From contig CAYPZI010000175.1 of assembly GCA_964415185.1 (NCBI GenBank), positions 1 to 5,235 of the forward strand: a stretch of 5,235 bases of DNA, read 5' to 3'. Positions 1 through 5,235 of the stretch are shown here, one piece after another. The position numbers and the translations under genes are program-made. A model generated the notes under the pieces. It ran no database searches and was not told the DNA's origin. It saw only the letters and a list, made by a program, of their open reading frames with translations. Each line of letters begins with the position of its first letter. The stretch's first letter is position 1. The DNA comes from CAYVBJ01 sp964415185. Its GTDB lineage: Bacteria > Bacteroidota > Rhodothermia > Balneolales > Balneolaceae.

Positions 1-22
1 ATGCGGGGGCGTGGATTGAAAC
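1..22 (+). repeat. CRISPR repeat, cut by the left window edge
   Basis: These are the last 22 bases of the consensus repeat (ATGCGGGGGC onward to GAAAC). The first ten bases (GTCGCCCCCC) fall outside the window. The array therefore continues to the left, toward the predicted leader. Confidence 0.97.
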
Positions 23-55
23 AACAAAGGATGATTGTTATTTTTATCATAAAAC
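23..55 (+). repeat. Spacer S1, re-captured copy of S51
   Basis: This 33-base spacer is identical to the first 33 bases of S51 (3323-3356), which has one extra C at its 3' end. The neighbouring spacers (S2 versus S50 and S52) are unrelated, so no block of the array was duplicated. Its target is not recognised. The reverse complement is open in at least one frame (FYDKNNNHPL), which is weak evidence of a coding target. Confidence 0.95.
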
Positions 56-87
56 GTCGCCCCCCATGCGGGGGCGTGGATTGAAAC
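56..87 (+). repeat. Type I-C CRISPR repeat (first complete copy; reference for all others)
   Basis: The 32-bp unit begins GTCGCCCCCC and ends GTGGATTGAAAC. Repeat bases 3-9 (CGCCCCC) pair with 15-21 (GGGGGCG) to give a 7-bp, all G/C stem with the loop CATGC at bases 10-14. By analogy with characterised Cas5d enzymes, cleavage after base 21, at the 3' foot of the stem, would leave an 11-nt 5' handle, TGGATTGAAAC, on each crRNA. That cut site is inferred from the family and is not shown by this sequence. The hairpin sequence, the ATTGAAAC tail and the 32-bp length together support type I-C. Confidence 0.95.
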
Positions 88-218
88 CGGCTTGGAAACG
101 AGTATTCGCTGATAGTTGGTTGTCGCCCCCCATGCGGGGGCGTGGATTGAAACATCAAGACATCTTTGCTTCCCCGCCTGCAAATCGTCGCCCCCCATGC
201 GGGGGCGTGGATTGAAAC

Positions 219-251
219 TGTATTTTAATATAAGGCGCTACCCTTACATAA
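219..251 (+). repeat. Spacer S4, re-captured copy of S30
   Basis: This 33-base, AT-rich spacer is identical to the first 33 bases of S30 (1940-1973), which adds a T at the 3' end. Flanking spacers S3 and S5 do not match S29 and S31. The target is not recognised. Confidence 0.95.
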
Positions 252-349
252 GTCGCCCCCCATGCGGGGGCGTGGATTGAAACATTCATAACGGCAACCG
301 GTTCGCTGGAACGATAGGTCGCCCCCCATGCGGGGGCGTGGATTGAAAC

Positions 350-385
350 AGGTTATCCACATGATCTCACAGGTTATCCACATAA
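350..385 (+). repeat. Spacer S6 with two DnaA-box sequences; near-copy of S41
   Basis: This 36-base spacer holds TTATCCACA, the canonical DnaA-box sequence, at 353-361 and again at 374-382. The 21-bp spacing comes from a 21-bp tandem unit, about two helical turns. Over its first 34 bases it differs from S41 (2669-2702) only at spacer bases 2 and 14. Closely spaced DnaA boxes or iterons are typical of replication origins of plasmids, phages and chromosomes, so an origin region of a mobile replicon is the likely target. This is inferred from the motif only. Confidence 0.9.
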
Positions 386-1081
386 GTCGCCCCCCATGCG
401 GGGGCGTGGATTGAAACCTCTTTCCCTCGGTGAATTATCGGGAATGAGTAAGTCGCCCCCCATGCGGGGGCGTGGATTGAAACTTTAAGGTGCTAAGCAG
501 TTCTTTGATCGATAAAACGTCGCCCCCCATGCGGGGGCGTGGATTGAAACAAATCACAACGGTCTTGAATTGTTTTCACATATTGTCGCCCCCCATGCGG
601 GGGCGTGGATTGAAACTTCCGTTCGGTTTCGTTCCGCTTCAATGCCTTTTTAGTCGCCCCCCATGCGGGGGCGTGGATTGAAACATGATTCAACCGTTGA
701 TTACGCTATGTCCGTTTGTCGCCCCCCATGCGGGGGCGTGGATTGAAACAGATACTTTCGTACCGTTGGGAGCAACCAGAGCGGGTCGCCCCCCATGCGG
801 GGGCGTGGATTGAAACGCGATGGCTTCACCGCTGCCGGTGGCTTTGGGTGTCGCCCCCCATGCGGGGGCGTGGATTGAAACTCCGCCAGGTCTTTTTCCG
901 CCATGGCCTGAATCAGGTCGCCCCCCATGCGGGGGCGTGGATTGAAACGCTGTGAAATTTTCATTCCAAGGGTCATTTCTATGTCGCCCCCCATGCGGGG
1001 GCGTGGATTGAAACTAAAGCTGTGGAATAAAGCGACACGTCGTTTGATAGTCGCCCCCCATGCGGGGGCGTGGATTGAAAC

Positions 1082-1115
1082 CGGCAAAGTCGTTCAACAA
1101 CTCCGGCTCTTGCCG
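1082..1115 (+). other. Spacer S17 with inverted-repeat ends
   Basis: The spacer begins CGGCAA and ends TTGCCG. These perfect 6-bp complementary ends enclose 22 bases, so the guide could fold end to end. This may be chance among 79 spacers. Confidence 0.6.
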
Positions 1116-1347
1116 GTCGCCCCCCATGCGGGGGCGTGGATTGAAACATTGATTAAATCAAATAAACATAAAGTTATATGCGTCGCCCCCCATGCGGGGG
1201 CGTGGATTGAAACGCCAATTGCCTCCCGCGACATTACGATATCGCCGCGTCGCCCCCCATGCGGGGGCGTGGATTGAAACCAGATGGTATTCGAAGTCCT
1301 TCAACTCGTCAGCATGTCGCCCCCCATGCGGGGGCGTGGATTGAAAC

Positions 1348-1380
1348 ATCTATTGTATAATATGTTATACTTAACTAATT
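1348..1380 (+). other. Spacer S21 containing a perfect inverted repeat
   Basis: GTATAA at 1355-1360 and TTATAC at 1365-1370 form 6-bp perfect arms around the 4-base loop TATG. The whole spacer is very AT-rich and includes TATAAT at 1356-1361. An operator or promoter region of an invading element is possible; nothing more specific can be said. Confidence 0.7.
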
Positions 1381-1939
1381 GTCGCCCCCCATGCGGGGGC
1401 GTGGATTGAAACCCAATTGTTCTGCCGCTTGTCTTTAGCTATAAGGTCGCCCCCCATGCGGGGGCGTGGATTGAAACGCCGCTCCGAAAAAACGGGCGGC
1501 TTAAGCGACAGGTCGCCCCCCATGCGGGGGCGTGGATTGAAACGCCGGGCAAGCGTTTCATCCAGATATCATGCCCCGTCGCCCCCCATGCGGGGGCGTG
1601 GATTGAAACCTCGCTCAGAATAAAACAGATAGCGATACTCCCGGTCGCCCCCCATGCGGGGGCGTGGATTGAAACAGTTTATTCAAATTCGATATTAATA
1701 CCGGGGAATGTCGCCCCCCATGCGGGGGCGTGGATTGAAACGTTGAAAATCATGAATCGGCGGCAGGGGCAAGTTTGTCGCCCCCCATGCGGGGGCGTGG
1801 ATTGAAACGGAAAAAGAACGACAACAAATGTTATGGAACGAAGTCGCCCCCCATGCGGGGGCGTGGATTGAAACAACGCCACTGCTTTAAAATCATTTTA
1901 TTAACCAGTCGCCCCCCATGCGGGGGCGTGGATTGAAAC

Positions 1940-1973
1940 TGTATTTTAATATAAGGCGCTACCCTTACATAAT
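1940..1973 (+). repeat. Spacer S30, longer copy of S4
   Basis: This 34-base spacer shares its 5' end and 33 bases with S4 and extends one base further. The shared 5' end with a different 3' end is what PAM-anchored acquisition at the same site would give. Confidence 0.95.
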
Positions 1974-2536
1974 GTCGCCCCCCATGCGGGGGCGTGGATT
2001 GAAACACGCCGGCGTCCAGCATTATTTTAGTACCCGACGAGTCGCCCCCCATGCGGGGGCGTGGATTGAAACTTTACATTTTTTCAATAAATCAAGTAAT
2101 TCTATAGTCGCCCCCCATGCGGGGGCGTGGATTGAAACTTCGCAATTCCAGCAGGACATCAAGAACACATCGAGTCGCCCCCCATGCGGGGGCGTGGATT
2201 GAAACTTTGCCCGGCAACGATACTGCCTATCATTCGTTTGTCGCCCCCCATGCGGGGGCGTGGATTGAAACATTAAGGGGATTGTTGTTCGGATTGCTAA
2301 GTTGGTCGCCCCCCATGCGGGGGCGTGGATTGAAACACCTATTGCCGGATTTCGCTGGAATCACCGTTTCAGTCGCCCCCCATGCGGGGGCGTGGATTGA
2401 AACTTACGTTTTTTAGCCAATGATGTAGATTTTAACTCGTCGCCCCCCATGCGGGGGCGTGGATTGAAACACCAGATAAGCCGTTAGACGATGAGCCGTT
2501 TACTGTCGCCCCCCATGCGGGGGCGTGGATTGAAAC

Positions 2537-2569
2537 AGAAGATAGGCTTTTACAACGCCACGCCGGTTG
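2537..2569 (+). repeat. Spacer S39, near-copy of S72; probable phage structural gene target
   Basis: This 33-base spacer differs from S72 (4710-4742) only at base 5 (G here, A there). From its third base it reads KIGFYNATPV without a stop, and in that frame the G/A difference is synonymous (AAG/AAA, both Lys). The peptide resembles the IGFFG-TPV type of motif often seen in phage and prophage structural proteins. That resemblance is from memory and is not a search result. Confidence 0.88.
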
Positions 2570-2668
2570 GTCGCCCCCCATGCGGGGGCGTGGATTGAAA
2601 CAGCGCCGAATTCATGAACGCCTGCAGCTTCGAAAGGTCGCCCCCCATGCGGGGGCGTGGATTGAAAC

Positions 2669-2702
2669 AAGTTATCCACATAATCTCACAGGTTATCCAC
2701 AT
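2669..2702 (+). repeat. Spacer S41 with two DnaA-box sequences; near-copy of S6
   Basis: This 34-base spacer has TTATCCACA at 2672-2680 and 2693-2701, in the same 21-bp tandem layout as S6. It differs from S6 by A for G at spacer bases 2 and 14 and ends two bases earlier. It could come from the same site in a related replicon or from another register of the same iteron array. Confidence 0.9.
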
Positions 2703-2865
2703 GTCGCCCCCCATGCGGGGGCGTGGATTGAAACTGCTCAGCAGAAAGTACGACCTGCCTGTCCAAAAGTCGCCCCCCATGCGGGGGCGTGGATTGAAAC
2801 ATGTCAACAGATTTTAACATTTTTTTTAATTCTGTCGCCCCCCATGCGGGGGCGTGGATTGAAAC

Positions 2866-2898
2866 AGCGACCAGCGGTTGGCCAAAAAACAAAAGCGG
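2866..2898 (+). repeat. Spacer S44, opposite-strand overlap with S52 and S64
   Basis: Read directly, this spacer encodes SDQRLAKKQKR. Its last 24 bases are the reverse complement of the last 24 bases of S64, with one mismatch that changes Ser (TCC) to Ala (GCC) in the shared frame. It therefore appears to target the coding strand of the same gene, offset by 9-11 bases, in a related but non-identical element. Confidence 0.9.
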
Positions 2899-2930
2899 GT
2901 CGCCCCCCATGCGGGGGCGTGGATTGAAAC

Positions 2931-2964
2931 ATTGCAATCGTGGCATCTATCGTTGCATCTATCA
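2931..2964 (+). other. Spacer S45 with an internal 12-bp tandem repeat
   Basis: TGGCATCTATCG (2941-2952) is followed directly by TTGCATCTATCA (2953-2964), matching at 10 of 12 bases. One frame reads IVASIVASI, so the target may be a gene with a four-residue protein repeat. No family is assigned. Confidence 0.65.
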
Positions 2965-3322
2965 GTCGCCCCCCATGCGGGGGCGTGGATTGAAACAGTT
3001 GTCCCCGTCGGAACTATCGACCACAAAACGTCGCCCCCCATGCGGGGGCGTGGATTGAAACTGATATAACCCAAAATGGTTTTTTTCTTCTAAGGTCGCC
3101 CCCCATGCGGGGGCGTGGATTGAAACCGTATGATCGGTCCCCATGTTGCTTGCGACCTGCGTCGCCCCCCATGCGGGGGCGTGGATTGAAACCCGGTAGC
3201 GGCTCATTAACTCTATATATAGTATGTCGCCCCCCATGCGGGGGCGTGGATTGAAACTTTTCTTCATTGAATGTCATTCGGTTTTCTTCGGTCGCCCCCC
3301 ATGCGGGGGCGTGGATTGAAAC

Positions 3323-3356
3323 AACAAAGGATGATTGTTATTTTTATCATAAAACC
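3323..3356 (+). repeat. Spacer S51, longer copy of S1
   Basis: This 34-base spacer equals S1 plus one base at the 3' end. It lies 3.3 kb from S1, further from the predicted leader and so presumably older. The different 3' end points to a separate acquisition event from the same protospacer start. Confidence 0.95.
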
Positions 3357-3388
3357 GTCGCCCCCCATGCGGGGGCGTGGATTGAAAC

Positions 3389-3421
3389 TTTTCCCGCTGC
3401 CGCTTTTGTTTTTTGGACAAC
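3389..3421 (+). repeat. Spacer S52, near-copy of S64; overlaps S44 on the opposite strand
   Basis: This 33-base spacer matches the first 33 bases of S64 except G for C at base 11. Its reverse complement reads LSKKQKRQRE in an open frame. The same frame in S64 gives LSKKQKRERE, so the difference is Gln versus Glu. The Lys/Arg-rich peptide is not recognised as a specific family. Confidence 0.92.
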
Positions 3422-4180
3422 GTCGCCCCCCATGCGGGGGCGTGGATTGAAACTACTGTCTCCAGGAATGTTACCTCGACGCGGTTGTCGCCCCCCATGC
3501 GGGGGCGTGGATTGAAACTCTGATCGCAACCGCAATCGAAAAGAAAGAGAAGATGTCGCCCCCCATGCGGGGGCGTGGATTGAAACGGGTCGTTTCTGCT
3601 GGCTGGTTGTTCTGGAGTCGTCGCCCCCCATGCGGGGGCGTGGATTGAAACTTTTCAATATCATATTCTTTTTTGCAATTCTTGGTCGCCCCCCATGCGG
3701 GGGCGTGGATTGAAACGCTGCTGAAGGTTCGCTGGCGTTCTGTTTTGGAGTCGCCCCCCATGCGGGGGCGTGGATTGAAACATCCCCGGCGCGCAGGCGT
3801 GGTACATCGCGCACGGTCGCCCCCCATGCGGGGGCGTGGATTGAAACGGATCGGCTGCGCCAGAGCCATTGCCCAGCAATTCGTCGCCCCCCATGCGGGG
3901 GCGTGGATTGAAACCCCGAATGCGCTGCCGACCGGTCAAGTCAACAGATGTCGCCCCCCATGCGGGGGCGTGGATTGAAACGGTTAGGCAGTGGATACTA
4001 AAGACGCGCGAGCCTGGTCGCCCCCCATGCGGGGGCGTGGATTGAAACGCCGTCACCCGCTCCGGCGTCACGGTCCCCTCCAGGTCGCCCCCCATGCGGG
4101 GGCGTGGATTGAAACGTTTATACCATGATTTCCAAAGGGTTTGAATTAGTCGCCCCCCATGCGGGGGCGTGGATTGAAAC

Positions 4181-4215
4181 TTTTCCCGCTCCCGCTTTTG
4201 TTTTTTGGACAACCG
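4181..4215 (+). repeat. Spacer S64, longer near-copy of S52
   Basis: This 35-base spacer starts at the same point as S52 and runs two bases further (CG). Its last 24 bases match the reverse complement of S44 with one mismatch. Its position furthest from the predicted leader makes it the presumed oldest of the three spacers against this site. Confidence 0.92.
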
Positions 4216-4643
4216 GTCGCCCCCCATGCGGGGGCGTGGATTGAAACATTCCTGATGAGCTTCCATAAACTGTTCATAAACGTCGCCCCCCATGCGGGGG
4301 CGTGGATTGAAACTTTCTATAGCCTTCTCTATTCTTAAAGCTTGTAATGTCGCCCCCCATGCGGGGGCGTGGATTGAAACAGTAGCATCACCATAGCAGA
4401 ACACTCCTGCAGTGTCGCCCCCCATGCGGGGGCGTGGATTGAAACCCGCCCCGTCGTTGTCGATATAGGTACTCTGGCCGTCGCCCCCCATGCGGGGGCG
4501 TGGATTGAAACCTTAATCGGCTTAAAATCCCTTTGCAGGATTATTTGTCGCCCCCCATGCGGGGGCGTGGATTGAAACAGCCCTGACGCTCAAACTAGCC
4601 ACCTGATCGTCGTCGCCCCCCATGCGGGGGCGTGGATTGAAAC

Positions 4644-4677
4644 GCCGCACCGTGGTCGCGAGCACTTCGCGACCGCA
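4644..4677 (+). other. Spacer S71 containing a strong hairpin
   Basis: GGTCGCGA at 4654-4661 and TCGCGACC at 4667-4674 are perfect 8-bp inverted arms around the 5-base loop GCACT. In the pre-crRNA this would form a second GC-rich hairpin close to the repeat hairpins. The source could be an operator, a terminator stem or another palindrome in the target. Confidence 0.8.
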
Positions 4678-4709
4678 GTCGCCCCCCATGCGGGGGCGTG
4701 GATTGAAAC

Positions 4710-4742
4710 AGAAAATAGGCTTTTACAACGCCACGCCGGTTG
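4710..4742 (+). repeat. Spacer S72, near-copy of S39
   Basis: It has the same length and the same ends as S39, with A in place of G at position 4714. The single third-codon-position difference suggests an allele of the same gene in a related phage rather than a random error. Confidence 0.9.
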
Positions 4743-5072
4743 GTCGCCCCCCATGCGGGGGCGTGGATTGAAACTACCTGCAGGACAGATATTAAACCTG
4801 CTAATAGAGTCGCCCCCCATGCGGGGGCGTGGATTGAAACTGCATCTGTATCGACATCATGAATTGTGCAGAATGTCGCCCCCCATGCGGGGGCGTGGAT
4901 TGAAACTTGTTGCTTGTAATTTGCATTCAAGCGAACAATATGTCGCCCCCCATGCGGGGGCGTGGATTGAAACGCTGTTTACGTCGATATGGCTCGTTTC
5001 TTCCTCGGTCGCCCCCCATGCGGGGGCGTGGATTGAAACGCTAAAGTATGACTCACAGTCACCCTTTTGCCC

Positions 5073-5104
5073 GTCGCCCCCCATGCGGGGGTGTGGATTG
5101 AAAC
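5073..5104 (+). repeat. Variant CRISPR repeat (C-to-T at repeat base 20)
   Basis: This repeat matches consensus except at position 5092, where the repeat-base-20 C is T (GGGGGTGTGG in place of GGGGGCGTGG). In the RNA, base 20 pairs with G at base 4, so the change replaces a G-C pair with a G-U wobble. The hairpin, and probably Cas5d processing, should be kept. The next repeat to the right has the same change; the repeat to its left (5008-5039) is consensus. Confidence 0.96.
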
Positions 5105-5137
5105 ATTAACCATACATTACACCTTTTTTTTTGAATG

Positions 5138-5169
5138 GTCGCCCCCCATGCGGGGGTGTGGATTGAAAC
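5138..5169 (+). repeat. Variant CRISPR repeat (same C-to-T change, second copy)
   Basis: Position 5157 carries the same repeat-base-20 C-to-T change as the repeat at 5073-5104. The two variant copies flank spacer 5105-5137. A shared change in neighbouring repeats is expected when a mutated leader-proximal repeat is copied during spacer insertion. Confidence 0.96.
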
Positions 5170-5204
5170 GCAATGCGAGCAAAGCTTTCTGCAGGCCTGT
5201 AGCT

Positions 5205-5235
5205 GTCGCCCCCCATGCGGGGGCGTGGATTGAAA
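5205..5235 (+). repeat. CRISPR repeat, cut by the right window edge (consensus)
   Basis: The first 31 bases of the repeat are present and only the final C is missing. Base 20 is C again, so the variant block does not continue. The repeat is not degenerate, so this does not look like the trailer end of the array. Confidence 0.95.

Larger units (their letters stand above)
23..5204 (+). other. Spacer map: 79 complete spacers (S1-S79)
   Basis: Spacers read from the sequence, in order: S1 23-55, S2 88-121, S3 154-186, S4 219-251, S5 284-317, S6 350-385, S7 418-451, S8 484-518, S9 551-584, S10 617-652, S11 685-717, S12 750-784, S13 817-849, S14 882-916, S15 949-982, S16 1015-1049, S17 1082-1115, S18 1148-1181, S19 1214-1248, S20 1281-1315, S21 1348-1380, S22 1413-1445, S23 1478-1511, S24 1544-1577, S25 1610-1643, S26 1676-1709, S27 1742-1776, S28 1809-1842, S29 1875-1907, S30 1940-1973, S31 2006-2040, S32 2073-2106, S33 2139-2173, S34 2206-2239, S35 2272-2304, S36 2337-2371, S37 2404-2438, S38 2471-2504, S39 2537-2569, S40 2602-2636, S41 2669-2702, S42 2735-2768, S43 2801-2833, S44 2866-2898, S45 2931-2964, S46 2997-3029, S47 3062-3094, S48 3127-3160, S49 3193-3225, S50 3258-3290, S51 3323-3356, S52 3389-3421, S53 3454-3486, S54 3519-3554, S55 3587-3619, S56 3652-3684, S57 3717-3749, S58 3782-3815, S59 3848-3882, S60 3915-3949, S61 3982-4016, S62 4049-4083, S63 4116-4148, S64 4181-4215, S65 4248-4281, S66 4314-4348, S67 4381-4413, S68 4446-4479, S69 4512-4546, S70 4579-4611, S71 4644-4677, S72 4710-4742, S73 4775-4808, S74 4841-4874, S75 4907-4941, S76 4974-5007, S77 5040-5072, S78 5105-5137, S79 5170-5204. 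Each 32-bp gap between spacers is one repeat. Their lengths sum exactly to the non-repeat bases of the window. No first-base or last-base preference is obvious by eye. Confidence 0.96.
1..5235 (+). CRISPR. Type I-C CRISPR array (internal segment; at least 79 spacers)
   Basis: A 32-bp direct repeat recurs every 65-68 bp across the whole window. There are 78 complete copies and two cut copies at the edges, separated by 79 mostly unique spacers: 27 of 33 bp, 28 of 34, 21 of 35 and 3 of 36. The repeat starts GTCGCCCCCC, contains a GC-rich inverted repeat and ends ATTGAAAC, which is the known type I-C (Dvulg) family. That family is processed by Cas5d and used by a Cas5d-Cas8c-Cas7 Cascade with Cas3. 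Seventy-six complete repeats read as identical; the other two share one substitution. The ATTGAAAC end, which becomes the crRNA 5' handle, is on the + strand, so the leader and newest spacers are inferred to lie left of the window. No leader, cas1/cas2 or effector gene is present. The subtype rests on the repeat alone. The array continues on both sides. Confidence 0.98.

Noticed and set aside
1341..1346. TTGAAA in every repeat as a -35 element creating internal promoters
   Set aside because: It is close to TTGACA, but a matching -10 at spacer bases 17-22 was not found with good quality in the spacers scanned. S21 has only a 19-bp spaced TATACT. The evidence is too weak to annotate.
2006..2015. 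10-bp palindrome ACGCCGGCGT at the start of spacer S31
   Set aside because: Short perfect palindromes of this size are expected now and then in 79 spacers, and nothing else supports a function.
2471..2504. Frame in S38 reading PDKPLDDEPFT, resembling the acidic tail of single-stranded DNA-binding protein
   Set aside because: The match to the usual DDDIPF end is partial and there is no stop codon after it, so a target identity is not supported.
2411..2820. Ten-base match AGATTTTAAC shared by S37 and S43, and nine-base matches between other spacers
   Set aside because: Several 10-base matches are expected by chance among about 2.7 kb of spacer sequence on two strands, and these are AT-rich, so no relationship is claimed.
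3661..4491. The longest open frame (276 codons, - strand)
   Set aside because: It spans about 13 repeats and contains the repeat peptide at every period. Its length comes from repeats without stops and chance-open spacers, many of them fragments of foreign genes. It is not a repeat-protein gene.
490..5109. Many open reading frames of 63-276 codons on both strands, with repeated peptides such as SPPMRGRGLK, APHAGAWIET, FQSTPPHGGR, NPRPRMGGD and SIHAPAWGAT
   Set aside because: The peptides are frame translations of the CRISPR repeat, joined through spacers that happen to lack stops. Frames overlap on both strands, starts are the ATG (or its complement CAT) inside each repeat hairpin, and no ribosome binding sites or protein families are seen. 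These are known false gene calls in type I-C arrays.
5105..5137. Nine-T run in spacer S78 as a rho-independent terminator
   Set aside because: The nearest GC-rich stem (the repeat hairpin) ends about 30 bases upstream of the T run, so the U tract does not follow a stem. The same holds for the T runs in S43 and S47.

Overview
The window is the inside of one long, uninterrupted CRISPR array and holds no protein-coding gene. It contains 78 complete 32-bp repeats, a cut repeat at each end (the last 22 bases on the left, the first 31 on the right), and 79 complete spacers of 33-36 bp. The repeat begins GTCGCCCCCC, folds into a GC-rich hairpin and ends GTGGATTGAAAC, which is the classic type I-C (Cas5d/Cas7/Cas8c) repeat family. 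The ATTGAAAC end is on the + strand, so transcription and crRNA polarity are predicted left to right. The leader and the newest spacers should lie to the left, outside the window. No leader, cas gene or array end is visible.

The host cannot be named from this. The type I-C repeat is shared by many bacterial phyla, and the spacers are foreign DNA of mixed base composition. The array size (at least 79 spacers) and nearly uniform repeats point to a system that has been active for a long time. The only repeat changes seen are one shared C-to-T substitution in two neighbouring repeats near the right edge (5073-5104 and 5138-5169), and the next repeat returns to consensus.

The main content is in how the spacers relate to each other. 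Five pairs are the same or nearly the same spacer at distant places with unrelated neighbours: 23-55/3323-3356, 219-251/1940-1973, 350-385/2669-2702, 2537-2569/4710-4742 and 3389-3421/4181-4215. In every pair the 5' ends coincide, and in four of five the 3' ends differ by 1-2 bases. This fits separate captures from the same PAM better than copying within the array. A sixth spacer (2866-2898) overlaps the last pair on the opposite strand over 24 bases with one mismatch. The three give consistent coding variants of one Lys/Arg-rich peptide, as expected if related but diverging invaders were sampled repeatedly. Another pair carries two DnaA-box sequences 21 bp apart, which suggests an iteron-type replication origin as the target. 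A further pair encodes KIGFYNATPV with a synonymous difference, resembling a motif common in phage structural proteins.

All long open reading frames here are read-through of the repeat, which has no stop codon in several frames. They encode the familiar artefact peptides SPPMRGRGLK, APHAGAWIET, FQSTPPHGGR, NPRPRMGGD and SIHAPAWGAT, and were not annotated as genes.
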